From: Actinomortierella ambigua
Taxonomy: Eukaryota; Mortierellomycota; Mortierellomycetes; Mortierellales; Mortierellaceae
Assembly (NCBI GenBank): GCA_016098155.1
Contig: JAAAJB010000203.1
Coordinates: 1-54,101, forward strand
Length of the DNA stretch: 54,101 nt
Reading direction: 5' to 3'
The notes under the pieces: generated by a model
The model's database searches: none
What the model was told of the DNA's origin: nothing
What the model saw: the letters and a program-made list of their open reading frames with translations, nothing else
Program-made: the position numbers and the translations under genes
Shown: positions 11,045 to 21,630 of the stretch, one piece after another
How the letters are laid out: the number at the start of each line of letters is the position of its first letter
Numbering within the stretch: position 1 is the first letter of the stretch

Positions 11045-12487
11045 GGACTGCTTGGTTGTGAACGAGGGTCGGATCCATGACAGTGGCACTTGGGGAGTTG
11101 GACCCTTACCCGACGGAGCTCATTGACAGTCTTCTTGACCTTTGCCTTCGCGTGTTCGAAGACCTCCATACGGCGAACAAGCGGGAACGCGTTCATGGCA
11201 TCAGGTACAATGAAGGAGGCTGCAAACTTGTGCATTGTGTACGTGGCCTCGGCATGGATCCGCATTGTGAGAAATTCTATCGACGGTTCTGAAGGGGAAA
11301 AACAGCGAAGAGAGGATCAGCGAAGAGAGGATGACAACCTAAATAAACAAGGTATCAACAAGGCCCTCTTCAATCATGCAGGATGCGCAAACATACCTCG
11401 AACGAGTACCCTGAGCACGCCGACATCGTTCTCAGGCTGGAGCTTCAGCATCGAATCCAGAGCCAACTTCATCTCTTGACCAAGCTTGTGTCAAGTCATC
11501 CCAAACTTGGAAGTGCCCCGTGTTCTTGGCTATCTTGCTCTCCAATAGCAAGACAGATACAGGCTGCTTCCCAACCTATGTCGTGACTCCATAGTCAGGG
11601 ATCAATAAGCTGGGCTCGGATCCTCTGCTATCATCCTACGTCGGGGTCCTATATAATAAAAAAGGAGCCGTTAGTTCATTGCAAGCTATAACCAAGTAAA
11701 TGCCTGAAGAAATCATGGTTGACATACCATTCGCTCTTGGTGAACTTGAGCTTCCCAAAGTACGTATCAAGAAGGGAGCCCCAGTAGCGACTTCAAATAT
11801 GTGTCCTCGTTGCGCGTTCGGGGTGTTCCAGAAGTACTGGATGCCCGTGGCATTGGACCTACACTGAATCGCTCTCCATGGACCTAAATTGACGACGGTG
11901 TCGTTTGCGAGGAGAAGCACGGGCGTCCTTCACGGTATAGCGGAGAGGTTCCCAGACATGGCACTTGTTATGACATCGTCGTTTTGAAGGTAGCGCTCGC
12001 GAGGAAATGATGGCGCTATGGGTCGGTTCTCTTTGGATGCTCAGCCCACCCAGAGATGGTAGGGTGAGAAGTGGGAGGAGGTCCATGCATGGTCGAGGGG
12101 AAAAGGGCAGTTGATACTTTAAGTACGATTCCCTTCACAGGCCTCATTCGGGTCACCGGGCCGGAGCAGCATGCTGATATGCTTCATGATAGAGTTTGTC
12201 TATATTGTGGCCTCAAGTTGCCATTTGAGCCAAGTGGGAGAAGTGGGCCCTGTCGAGTCGACTCGCGGTTGGGCGTGCGGTGGAGAGGCTCCCTCCTCGG
12301 ATTGCTGGCCATCGATGGAGAGCACCAACTGCGATTTTCGTCCTACAATCTGGCTTATTTTCGAGTGACGCATAGGCCGTATCAAGAGTCAATGCGCGAG
12401 CCTTGCCCCTGATGAGTGGCGGGGATGTGCTGAAGGCGCTTGAGAGCCTTTGTCGCGCAGCAGCTTCCAAAGATCAGGGATATCCAT
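11045..12487 (-). pseudogene. Relic of the same family, copy B, with XPG/FEN1-like start
   Basis: A second decayed copy on the minus strand. At 12487 it opens MDIPDLWKLLRDKG, close to the MG-x-x-x-LWKLL opening of XPG/FEN1-family structure-specific nucleases. At about 12293-12325 it has VLSIDGQQSEE, resembling the IDG segment of that domain, in a different frame. Downstream come blocks shared with copy A: DTYFGKLKFTKSEW at a GTATGT donor, LGQEMKLALD and LKLQPENDV at a donor near 11397, and MRIHAEATYTMHKFAASF in the last exon. Frames shift between blocks, stops are frequent, and the last exon is frameshifted relative to copy A just after NELRR. Compared with A, about 290 bases of the acidic middle part are missing. 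A decayed nuclease-like gene is my best reading; the XPG link rests on two short motifs. Confidence 0.45.
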
Positions 12488-13179
12488 GGCGTGAATGTCG
12501 TGGTGGGGGGGGGAGGGGTGGTATGATATGATATGGAATATCAAAAGTGTTTAGGGTGCCCTTCACCTTTCATGACCGAACTGATGGTCGTCCTGTCTAG
12601 AAAGCCCGCGTTGGCCAAGTTCGTATCCGGGCTTTGGACTGAAAGCTCGCGTAATAGGGAGAGTGAAGAGACGCGTTTGGAGCAACCCTGCCAACGTTCG
12701 TTACCTCATTTGGGACCTGACAAATCCACAAATCAAGAGCCCACTCTCTCCCCCCCCCACCTTCTCATACAATCTCTTTTACTCGCAAACCCTAATCGGT
12801 CCCCAAGGCATGTTTCACGGTCATATACCTCATGTACAACAGTCCAAGATATATAGTAGTATTTTTTTATGTACGATTGCAGAGAACTGCGAGAATTGAA
12901 TAGGGAGGGCTGATAGGGTGAATGATGAACATTGCGATAAGGTGAGGAAAGGCTATGGAGGGTAAAAGAGCGTTTCAAAAAAAAAAAAAGAAGGAATACA
13001 ACAGCAAATACAATAGACAAATAGTGAACTTCTTTTTTTCTTTTTTTTTTTTTTTTCTTTTTTCCTTTTCTTTTCTTGCTTGGGAAGCAGCTAGATTTTG
13101 TTGGAGATTTTGCAACACCAAGAAAAAAAAAAGAGAAAGACAAAAAAAAAAAAAAAAAAAACAGAAAGCTCTCTCGTCC
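12488..13179. other. Spacer with homopolymer tracts
   Basis: About 690 bases upstream of relic B and downstream of the DUF3020 gene. It holds G, C, A and T homopolymers (for example 12506-12515, 12978-12990, 13029-13060, 13142-13160). The ORFs across the tracts translate to Lys or Phe runs and are not genes. Confidence 0.6.
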
Positions 13180-14405
13180 TTATGCCCGCCAGCTGCCATT
13201 CAGCTGCATCAATGTCAAGACGGCATCCATGGGGTACTCCGACTCGGTAAGCTCGGCGCCATTCATTTCGTGATCAGGCTTGCCAGGCATGAGCATGATC
13301 GGTGGTGCTGGGTTGGCTGCTGCTTGCGCAGCCTGTGTCTCGATGTCGATCAGATGCCTTGTCAAGTTGGGATCATTGAGGACGCCTGTGAGTTGCGCCA
13401 GGGCAAGTTGTTCTTGGTCCGCTGTTACGGCTGCTGCTGCCGCTGCTGCTGCTGCTGCAGACGCGGAAACGTCAGTCTTGCTGCCGCCCGTCTTATTGGC
13501 AGTTGCTCCTCCAATCAGGCCATTCAGCGCCAGCGCTGTCTTGGCCGTCGAGTCAAACTGGGCGGCGCTGGTCAGCAGCTGGGTTGCACTTTGTAATTGC
13601 TGCTGGTGCAAGGCCAGATGGTTGATTCCCGATGAAGCAGATACAGACGATGGTGATGTATGGTCCTCGAGTGCTGCTCCTGTTGCCGTGCCGTTCTTTT
13701 TGCGCTCCTTTTCCTTCCGCTTGAGCTGGCGCTTTGTAAACTCTTCTTCAATCCACCGTGTCTTGTGCTCGCTCTCGCCTTTTCCAAACAGCTTGTTGGC
13801 ACGCTTGTTAACACGGCACCGAAGGTCGTTATCCTTGTCTAAAAAAAAACAAACAACAGAGGAGGAGGGAAAGTTATTAGTATGTGAGATGTGTGTTGCT
13901 GAAATACAATGCTCCCCACCCCCAATCCAGAAGACGTCACATCGGCAGTCACGGGGTATATCTCAAAGTGGACTAGCCAATCAAAATTTTTCGAAAGCTC
14001 TTGGTCGTCTGTTTGAGGGGAGGGAAGCACACAGAGACGGACCATGGGGACTGTTCAATTCAACAGGAATGGCGATGACCAGGGGTAGAGAGGGGGAAGG
14101 GAAGCCAGTCGAACAGAGACAGCCATGAACAAGCAGTCGCAAAAGGGACCATGGGCCTGGAATGCAAACATCCCATCCAATCAATGCTGCAATCCTGTTA
14201 CGAGTCCAGTGGGAAAAAAAATAATGGAAGCCCAGAGAACATGGCCGGGAGCAGCTGACTTACTTCGGTCCTCATTCTGCTCTCTCCAACGCTTCTTGCG
14301 CTCGCGATTCTCTGTACGCACTTTCTGGGCGGCAAAATCACTCTTGGTCGTTGTGGAATTAGGGTCGAGTACCTCCATGGCGTCTTTTGGGGGTGCAGGG
14401 ATCAT
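13180..14405 (-). CDS. DUF3020-domain protein
   Basis: Predicted fungal protein of 266 residues in two exons, 14405-14264 and 13838-13180. The donor GTAAGT and acceptor TTTAG join REQNEDR to NKDNDLRCRVNKRANKLFG, which restores an unbroken DUF3020 signature: a basic, predicted helical segment around residues 30-90 found in fungal proteins of unknown biochemical role, often thought nuclear. The rest is low complexity: basic KRKEKERKK after the domain, Gln- and Ser-rich stretches, and a run of 11 Ala near residue 170. The C-terminus has a short acidic ELTESEYPMD segment. No signal peptide or membrane segment is seen. The start at 14405 is uncertain; an in-frame ATG nine codons later or a further 5' exon is possible. 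Domain call is good; function unknown. Confidence 0.8.
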
Positions 14406-15003
14406 GAGGTTGGTACAATGAAGGGGAGGAAGATTGTGTGGTGCAAATAGAACAAGGAGCCAATTGAACAGCGGAAGGGAAAAAAATAAAGTAACTTAGG
14501 CTTAAGGGCAGTCACACCACCCGCCTGAAGGCAGGGGAGGTCCCTTTCGGACATCGGCCCCGGCTTCCCAATACCACAGGCCCACACCCACAAACGCGTA
14601 GAACGACCATGTCCTGGTGACTGTTCCGTTATGGAGGCATGCGTGTTTGAAAAAAGGTGCCTGGCCGAAAGCCTTTTTATTTCCTTTCCGCTCGTAGAGG
14701 ATTTTTTAGCCGGTACCATCCATGGTATCAGAGGAAGATTCGTGGAAGCTGATTAAGTAGATGGTAAGAAAAAAAAAAGGGCCACACAAAGCCTTCGTTT
14801 GTTGAACAATGACATGGGAGGCAGATTGCAGTGAACGGGAGAAAGAACCACAGTCTAACAAAAATATCGGGCAGGTACGCGAAATTCGGGGCTAGCTCTT
14901 GCCCCTGTCCACACCGAGACGACCAACGTTGTTGACGCCCCCCCCCCCGCGGCAGACACGACTGCCCCCCCCCCGCTACCGCTCGCTCAACAAGCCCGAA
15001 TCC
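14406..15003. other. Upstream region of the DUF3020 gene
   Basis: About 600 bases without a credible gene. It contains two C-runs at about 14938-14948 and 14964-14974, an A-run at 14769-14778, and short ORFs with no family likeness. It ends where the fold-back repeat begins. Confidence 0.5.
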
Positions 15004-15455
15004 GCCATTCTTTCACGGACAGTATCTGTGTTCTGGAAGGATTGCCCTCGTACCACAGACCGGGCAGAGTACAGTTTCCGCAACAAGACATTCCACCTCG
15101 TTCAATCACGGGAAGCCACCGCTGCCGCCGCCAGCTCAGCAGAACAGAACCACCGCGTTGTCGCGGGCCTAACCCGCGAGGTGGAGCGACTTCCAACACT
15201 GGCATGATCGTATCGCGCTTCTGACTAGCGAGTACGGAAGGCGAATCAGAAGCGCGATGCGATCGTGTTAGTGTTGGATCCAGATCTGGAGTCGTTCCAC
15301 CTCGCGGTGGTTATGTTCTGCCGAGCTGGCGGCGGCAACCTTCTCCCCGTGACTGAAGGAGGTGACCTGTGGTGTCGGGGAAGCTGTCCTCTTTGCCCGG
15401 TCTGTGGTACGAGAGTAAATCCTTCTGGATCACAGACACCGTTCGCGATGACTGC
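15004..15455. repeat. Long imperfect inverted repeat (fold-back)
   Basis: Two arms of about 210-220 bases face each other around a loop of about 22 bases (15224-15245). The left arm is about 15004-15223, the right about 15246-15455. The innermost stem pairs atcgcgcttctga with tcagaagcgcgat. Further out, accacagaccgggca (left) matches the complement of tgcccggtctgtggt (right), and gccgccgccagctc matches gagctggcggcggc. The arms differ by substitutions and small indels, including an extra piece of about 20 bases in the left arm (15157-15178). No protein likeness is seen. It sits 180 bases beyond the 3' end of the Lon gene. It may be a fold-back or MITE-like element; I found no clear target-site duplication. 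Confidence 0.85.
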
Positions 15456-15633
15456 GAAAATGATTTCTCAGGCATTCAGGGCGCGGCAAAAAGGTGACTC
15501 TAGTACAAAGTGACACAGTCCAAAAAAAAAAAAAAAAAAAAGACATTCACATTGAACCCGTGGGACCACCAAGACTAATGGAAAATACTTGTACATACAT
15601 TCCTCCACCCCCCCCCCTCCTTTCTAGGTTTAT

Positions 15634-18600
15634 CTACAGGCGGCTCTCGACAGATGGAGGAGCACCGCCAACCGCAGAACGAACGGTCATACGACCCTCA
15701 AAGGCTTCGCGCAAGACATCCCACACGGTAGAGACATAGCAAAACTCAATCTCATCCTTGACATTGGCAGGCACGTCCGAGGCAACGTCCTTCCGGTTCC
15801 TTAGCGGCATAATGATCTTGCGTACGCCGGCTCGATGAGCCGCAATGACCTTCTCCTTGATGCCGCCCACAGGTAGGACCAGGCCACGCAGGGTAAACTC
15901 GCCTGTCATGGCGGTGGTTGTGGGCACGGACTGGTTCGAGAAGAGTGAGACCAAGGAGCACACCATGGCAATACCGGCCGAAGGGCCATCCTTTGGCGTG
16001 GCACCACTTGGCAGGTGCAAGTGAACATCAGCCTTCTCCATCACGTTCTGTGCCGGACCAGTGGTGATGCCCACCTCCCATGCATGACTCTTGACCCAGC
16101 TAAGTGCAATCTGAGCACTCTCTTTGATCACATCACCAAGACTGCCCGTCAGTTGCAGGTGGCCCTTTCCAGGCATCTGGGTGGCCTCGACAAACAAGAT
16201 ACCACCACCGACACCATTGTAGGCCATGCCCGTCACTACACCCGGGGTGGGCAGCCGCTCCGTGACCTCGTTGACAAACTTCTCCTGACCAAGGATCTCC
16301 TCAATGTCATCAACGGACACCTCTGGGTGATAGCGCTTGCCATCGTCCTTCTTCTCCTGTGCATCCGCATACTCGACGGCCTTGGCTCGCACAACCGCAC
16401 CAATCTCACGCTCGAGCTGGCGCACACCGCTCTCACGGGTATAGCCTGTCGCGACCTTGAGCAGGGCCTCCTCCGAGACATGGACGTCCTCCGGATTCAG
16501 ACCGTGCGCCTTGATCTGCTTCGGCATCAAGTGGTTGGTGGCAATGGCCAACTTTTCGGCCAACGTGTAGCCGGGGATCGTGATGAGCTCCATACGGTCC
16601 AACAGCGGGGCCGGGATGGTCTCGATCGAGTTGGCCGTCGCAATAAACAGCACCTTGGACAAGTCAAAGGGCACATTCAGATAGTGATCCGTAAACGTGT
16701 TGTTCTGCTCCGGGTCCAGCACCTCCAGGAAGGCGGCCGAAGGGTCACCGTGGTGACCGCGTGAGCCCACCTTGTCAATCTCGTCCAGCAAGAATACAGG
16801 ATTGTTGACCTCACACTTCTTCAGGCCATGGATGATCAGGCCCGGCAGTGCACCCACATAGGTCCGGCGATGACCTCGGATCTCCGACTCGTCCCAGACA
16901 CCACCGAGCGAGATGCGGTGGAACTTGCGGCCCATCGCGGTCGCGATCGATCGACCGAGCGAGGTCTTGCCCACGCCTGGTGGGCCAACAAGACAAAGGA
17001 TCGGGCCCTTGACATCGCCTTTGAGCTGCTGGAGCTTTGTGACGGCTAGGTACTCGAGAATGCGGCGCTTGACCTTGTCGAGGCCATGATGGTCGTCGTT
17101 GAGCTGCTTGCGTGCCCGCTCGACATCCAGGATATCCTCACTGGCCTTGTCCCACGGCAGATCGGCGAGCCAGTCGAGATAGGTCCGGATGACGCTGTAC
17201 TCGGATGACGAGGGCTGCATCTTCTTCAGGCGCTTCACTTCCCGATCTGCAGCCTTTTGTACCTCCGGTGGCAGGTTGGCGGCATTGAGACGGTTCTCGA
17301 TCGCCGTCATTTCATCGTCCTCGTTGCCGTCCTTCTCGCCAAGTTCTTCCTTGATAGCTGCCAGCTGCTGCCGCAGATAAAACTCGCGTTGTTTCTTGTT
17401 GAGTTTGCCCTCCACGTTATCATGGACCTTTTGTGAAATTTTGAGGACCTGTGGAAAAAAAACAGGGGTGGGGGAGGGGTGCGGAATGGAAAGTTGGTTA
17501 GACAAGTTGAGTCAAACTTGAATAAGACATAACAAAAAAAGGTGTATTTGGTTCCTGAAAGCACAGCCACTTACGTGAATCTGGCGAGTCAAGAGTTCGA
17601 TGCCCTTGGTGATGCGCTCCTTCATGTCAGCAGCGTCCAAGATGGCAATTTTCTCTTCAAAGGTACTCTCGATGGTGCTCATAAGCAAGTCCACGACCTG
17701 CCCAGGGATAGAGTTGACGTTTTCGAGGAATTTTTGAAGCTGGGTGAGGACAGGGGCGGGCAACTTGAGGGACTGTAGGAGTGAGACAAACTCTTGCGAA
17801 GTTGACCGGAGGGCGACAATCAAGTCCTGGAGCTCACGGTCATTCTTGTCTACAGGCTTATCAGGAATGGGGGATACCCGTCTTTCAAGTTCAAAGTATG
17901 TTGAGGCAGGTGCAATCTTGTCCATTTTGATACGAACGAGGCCTACAAGCAGATTGAAGTTTCCAGAAAAAGTAACAGTGTGTAAGCAAGTTTTGTGTAT
18001 GCTTGCGTGTGTGATGTGCAAACAATCACGGCTCCGAGTTTGGTTGGACAAATTGTCATAGAAGGGACATTTTGCCGTGTCACGATGACAGCTCTGGATA
18101 AAAGGTTAAGCGAAGAGAAATAAAGAGGGAGAGGGAGCGGGGGAGAGAGAGGGAGAGGAGAGAGAGAGAAAAGAAAGAAAGAGAGGCTGGGATACAGGAG
18201 CGGAGGGCGAGGGAGACAAACGTTAGGGAAGAATGATGATGGTGCTGCTACCGATGACGGTGGTGGTGCACGTTACCTTCCAGGACAACGGTAAAGCCTC
18301 CAACCGCGCGCTCCAGACGAATCAGCCGAGCCGCGACACCCATCGAGTGAGCTTCCTTGGGAGGACCACTCGTTTTTCCACCGGATCGCTGCCGCCCAGA
18401 GGTCACCAGCTGGCCACCGCCCATACTACCGACACTTGCCGGGCCATTAGGATAGAGTGGGCCAGGGCTTGGGATGACTAAATCTCCGCTGGGGTCTGTG
18501 GTGGGGCCTCGATCATTCTTCTTCTGTCCGCGACCCGTCTTGTTAAACTCCTCAGACTCCTGTTGCTGTGTCTTGTTCTTGTCCTTGTTCTCTGCGCGCA

Positions 18601-18802
18601 CAGGGACGGCAGGGAAGACACCGATGATGCACTTGTTCAACTCTCGGCTATCGTACGTGCGGAGGATTTTCTCAAAAATCGCGATATTGTCCCATCGGTT
18701 GATTTGCAGGCGGGTCACTACTCCAGGTAGCAACACTCGCTCATGCAGGACTAGAATGGGAACGGTCGATGGGACGGGGACAGGGGGGCCAGCACGACTC
18801 AT
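15634..18802 (-). CDS. Lon protease homolog 2, peroxisomal
   Basis: ATP-dependent Lon protease of 902 residues, predicted to degrade damaged proteins in the peroxisome matrix. Three exons: 18802-18277, 17942-17575 and 17448-15634, all GT-AG and in phase. Order: LON N-terminal substrate domain with a low-complexity insertion of roughly 80 residues (about 70-150), a coiled linker, AAA+ module (Walker [10 protein letters not shown] at about 453-461, Walker [11 protein letters not shown]), and the P domain with the Ser-Lys dyad, Ser788 in KDGPSAG and Lys831 in GGIKEK. The C-terminus is SRL, a canonical PTS1 peroxisomal signal, and no mitochondrial presequence is seen. Length fits the peroxisomal Lon family. 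Intron 1 is GA-rich. The stop codon lies 180 bases from the fold-back repeat. Confidence 0.95.
18121..18186. repeat. GA-rich tract in Lon intron 1
   Basis: Interrupted GA repeats inside the first intron (17943-18276) of the Lon gene. On the coding strand this is a CT-rich tract. Confidence 0.8.
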
Positions 18803-19539
18803 TGTAAAGTAGTTTTAGGCGATGCCGGGAACGCTGAGTGCTGGTTGTTGCGAGAACGAAGAGGGGAGGGAGTGAGTGGAAGAGAGAGAAAGAGAGAGTG
18901 TGTGTGGGTCGTGGGTCGTGTGATGGAGAAAAAAAAAAGAGTCTAATGCAATCGTGGACAGAAGAGGATGTGTGAATGCGGAGGACTCTTGCCAGCCAAC
19001 ACCTATCCTGCTCTCCAAGCCATGTGACAGCAATCTCATTGGCTGGGAATGGCGCTCGCCCCACCACAGGAAAGGGGCATCTCATTCCGAACGGGCATTT
19101 TCTAAACACCATCAAATAATAGGTATGGTTTTATAAAGCAAGCAACTCGTCTTTTATTTCGATCGTTTTGCTTTGTATTGTTCACGCCGTCCACAATCTC
19201 AAGTCTTCCAACTTGTATAGGAAGAAGATATCGAGAATGGGGAGGGGTAAAACAAGAGTTGCCAATGTGGTGGCCTTGGAAGAAGAAAGGAGAGGAGTAA
19301 AGAGTGAAAAGCTATTAGGATACTTTACATGTTTTGTAGGGTTTTACAAGTTTGAAAGAGTAGAGTACATGGAAAAAGAAAGAAAAGAAAAGAGAGGCAT
19401 GAAGTACAGGATAGCAAAGGAAAGAAAAGAAAAAAAAGTACACATACACACACTTTGAATGTGTGAAGAAGCAACGATAGAAGACAAGAGAGAGCGCAAA
19501 AAGAAAAAAAAAAGTGATTCAACCTCAGTCACCCTGCTA
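18803..19539. other. Spacer between Lon 5' end and cyclin 3' end
   Basis: About 740 bases. The Lon-proximal part (18870-18950) has GA-rich DNA and an A-run, probably promoter or 5' UTR. The cyclin-proximal part (19330-19510) is A- and GA-rich, probably 3' UTR. No credible gene is seen. Confidence 0.6.
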
Positions 19540-21630
19540 TTAACAGTCAACCAAGAACGACACACTCAGGCGACGCTGCGACTTAAAGTCACGATCGCTC
19601 TCCTGAGCATCTTCCAAGTCCGACGAACGACGCTTCGATCCAATGCTTGGCTGCAGTCCCATTGGCGAAGCCGCAGAGACAGGCGAGGGCAAAAAGTCGT
19701 TCGAAAGTTCGAGCAACTTGGAGTTGGAGCGGTAAACAGAAGGCACAGCAACATTGGAAGTCATTGGCATCGACGAGACACAGTCAACAGCGGGCGATGC
19801 GGTGAGAGCAGGAGTACACCACATAGCCGACGACCGCTGGCCGTTGGACCACTGCTGAGTAGCATTAGCCGCTGCGGCCGCATTAGCTGCGGCCAAGGCC
19901 TGGGTACGGAGGTACTCGCGGCGCTGCGCCTGAACCCACCGAGTAGTCAGGTACGAGCCCATGCCCTGCTGCTGACGAGGCGCCTTGTCGGACTGAACCA
20001 GACCAGTCACCATAAGCTCGGGAGTGGCCAATGCTGGCTTCTGCGAGGGAGAGGTATAATCCAGGGTTGGACAGTGACCTCCGATAAAGAGCGCAAACGA
20101 AGGCAGACTAGGAGCGGCAGGTCCGTTGGGCTGGGCCAGCGAAGCATCAGTGGTCTGCTCGAGAGACGAGGCAGTGATACAAGACATGCGGGGAGGCAAC
20201 TGTTGCTGCTGGTGGGAAGACGGGGCAGGTGTGGTGTTGTAGATGGTGCCAGCGACGTTGATCGAGTTGCGGCGGACATAGCGCTGGTGTTGGTGGACAC
20301 TGGGAGCGTACTTGCTGACGGCAGCATTAGCCGCCAAGGGGCTAGAAGGAGGAGAGCACGAGGCAGCGCGCTGCTGCTGCTCGTGTTGCTGGTGCTGGTG
20401 CTGAGACTGCTGGTATTGGTGCAGATGGTAGTTGCTGTGCAGCTGAGCAGCCTGGGCGGCGGCAACCCGTTCACGGAGTTTGCCCTTCTCCGTCAGAATC
20501 ATGACCCACTTTTGAAAGACAGCCTGCGACACATAGAGGCGATAGTCGATCAAGGTCAGGAAGGTGATCTCGTTCTGGTTAATCTCGGCCACGGGGAGGC
20601 CAGAGATCTTGGACCAAGCCTTGTTGGAGTAGGTGCGGTCCTGCTGGAACTTGCTGGCCAGGATTAGCGCAGCCAAGAACATGCGGCGACCACATCCAAT
20701 GGGCTCGGATTTTGACACGACAGGTGTCGACGGCACAGTGGAGGACAGAGAGAGGGGGGAGAGGGAGGCAGGGGTATTGTTCGAGTGAGGAGGGGAGACG
20801 GGAAGGGGGCGGGTGTGGAAGTAGTCGCGCTTGGCAAACTCGGTATCGCTGAGGCCATCCAGAGAGTCGTTAGGCGATGGTGGTTGGCCATGGTGCAGGC
20901 CAGTCATCTGCTGTTGGATCTGCTGGATTTGATCTTGGCGGATCTTCTCCTGAGCTGCCAAGACCTGGGTCCGGATACGGTAAATATAATACAGGGCAAG
21001 CTGCAGGGTGGAGAGGGTGGTGCGCGAGCGGCGGAGGGTTTCTTTGACAAAGATGTGGAGGGGGATGACAGGGGGTTTGGCACCATAGTTGCTGGTGGGA
21101 GTAGGCCAGATGGACTCGATAATCAGTGCTGCCGTGTCTGCGAACGAAAGAAGAAATACAAAGATGGAGTTGACCAACAACCATGACAAAAAGGCGTCAA
21201 TATCGGTCTGTCACCAGATCAAGGAATCGCACCAACGGAAACCGAAGCGACGGAAGAAACACAACAAAGAGCAGGAAAGAAAAATCACATCACATCACCA
21301 CTATCATCAATCACAAGTTATCGCTTATGCACACTACGTATGCATTCGAGCGCTCGACTTACCGACAAGGTTCTCGACCAGGTTGACCTTACTGGCGACA
21401 GAGGGGTCCAGGATCAGTGACTTTTGGAGGAGGGGTTGGTGATTGTGATGGGATGAGGACGTGGTGGTGGTGGAAGTCGAGTGTGGCTGTGGCTGTTGCC
21501 ATGTGTGGTTGCGCATGGAGTGAGGGGTGTATGGATCGAGAGGAGGGAGGAGGGAGGACGTGGCAGGACAGGCCGACAATGTGCGTTGCTGCGACGACGA
21601 CAGTGTCGAATCCCGAAGGAGGTGTGCCAT
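19540..21630 (-). CDS. PHO80/Pcl-type cyclin
   Basis: Predicted cyclin of 621 residues that would bind a PHO85-type kinase. Two exons, 21630-21363 and 21137-19540; the junction restores NLVENLVDTAALIIESIWP, the usual start of the fungal PHO80-class cyclin box. The box continues with FVKETLRRSRTTLSTLQLAL, is interrupted by about 90 Gln-, Ser- and Pro-rich residues, then resumes with GCGRRMFLAALILASKFQQD, AWSKISGLPVAEINQNEI and LIDYRLYVS. The C-terminal half is low complexity: His/Gln runs, poly-Ala and Ser/Pro stretches with possible CDK sites. No transmembrane segment survives after splicing; the hydrophobic stretch just upstream of exon 2 is intron. The CDK gene most like PHO85 lies about 7 kb away on the plus strand. 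Class call is strong; the specific pathway (phosphate, glycogen or cell cycle) is not determined. Confidence 0.88.

Noticed and set aside
14899..15513. Plus-strand ORFs in the fold-back region
   Set aside because: They translate the inverted repeat arms; the two arms do not conserve the same reading frame, so coding is unlikely.
19168..19522. Small ORFs near the cyclin 3' end
   Set aside because: Lys/Glu- or Phe/Leu-rich translations of A- and GA-rich 3' UTR-like DNA.
21138..21189. Apparent hydrophobic N-terminus (MSWLLVNSIFVFLLSFA) on the cyclin
   Set aside because: It is the 3' end of an intron with a GCAG acceptor; splicing to the upstream exon restores the conserved start of the cyclin box.
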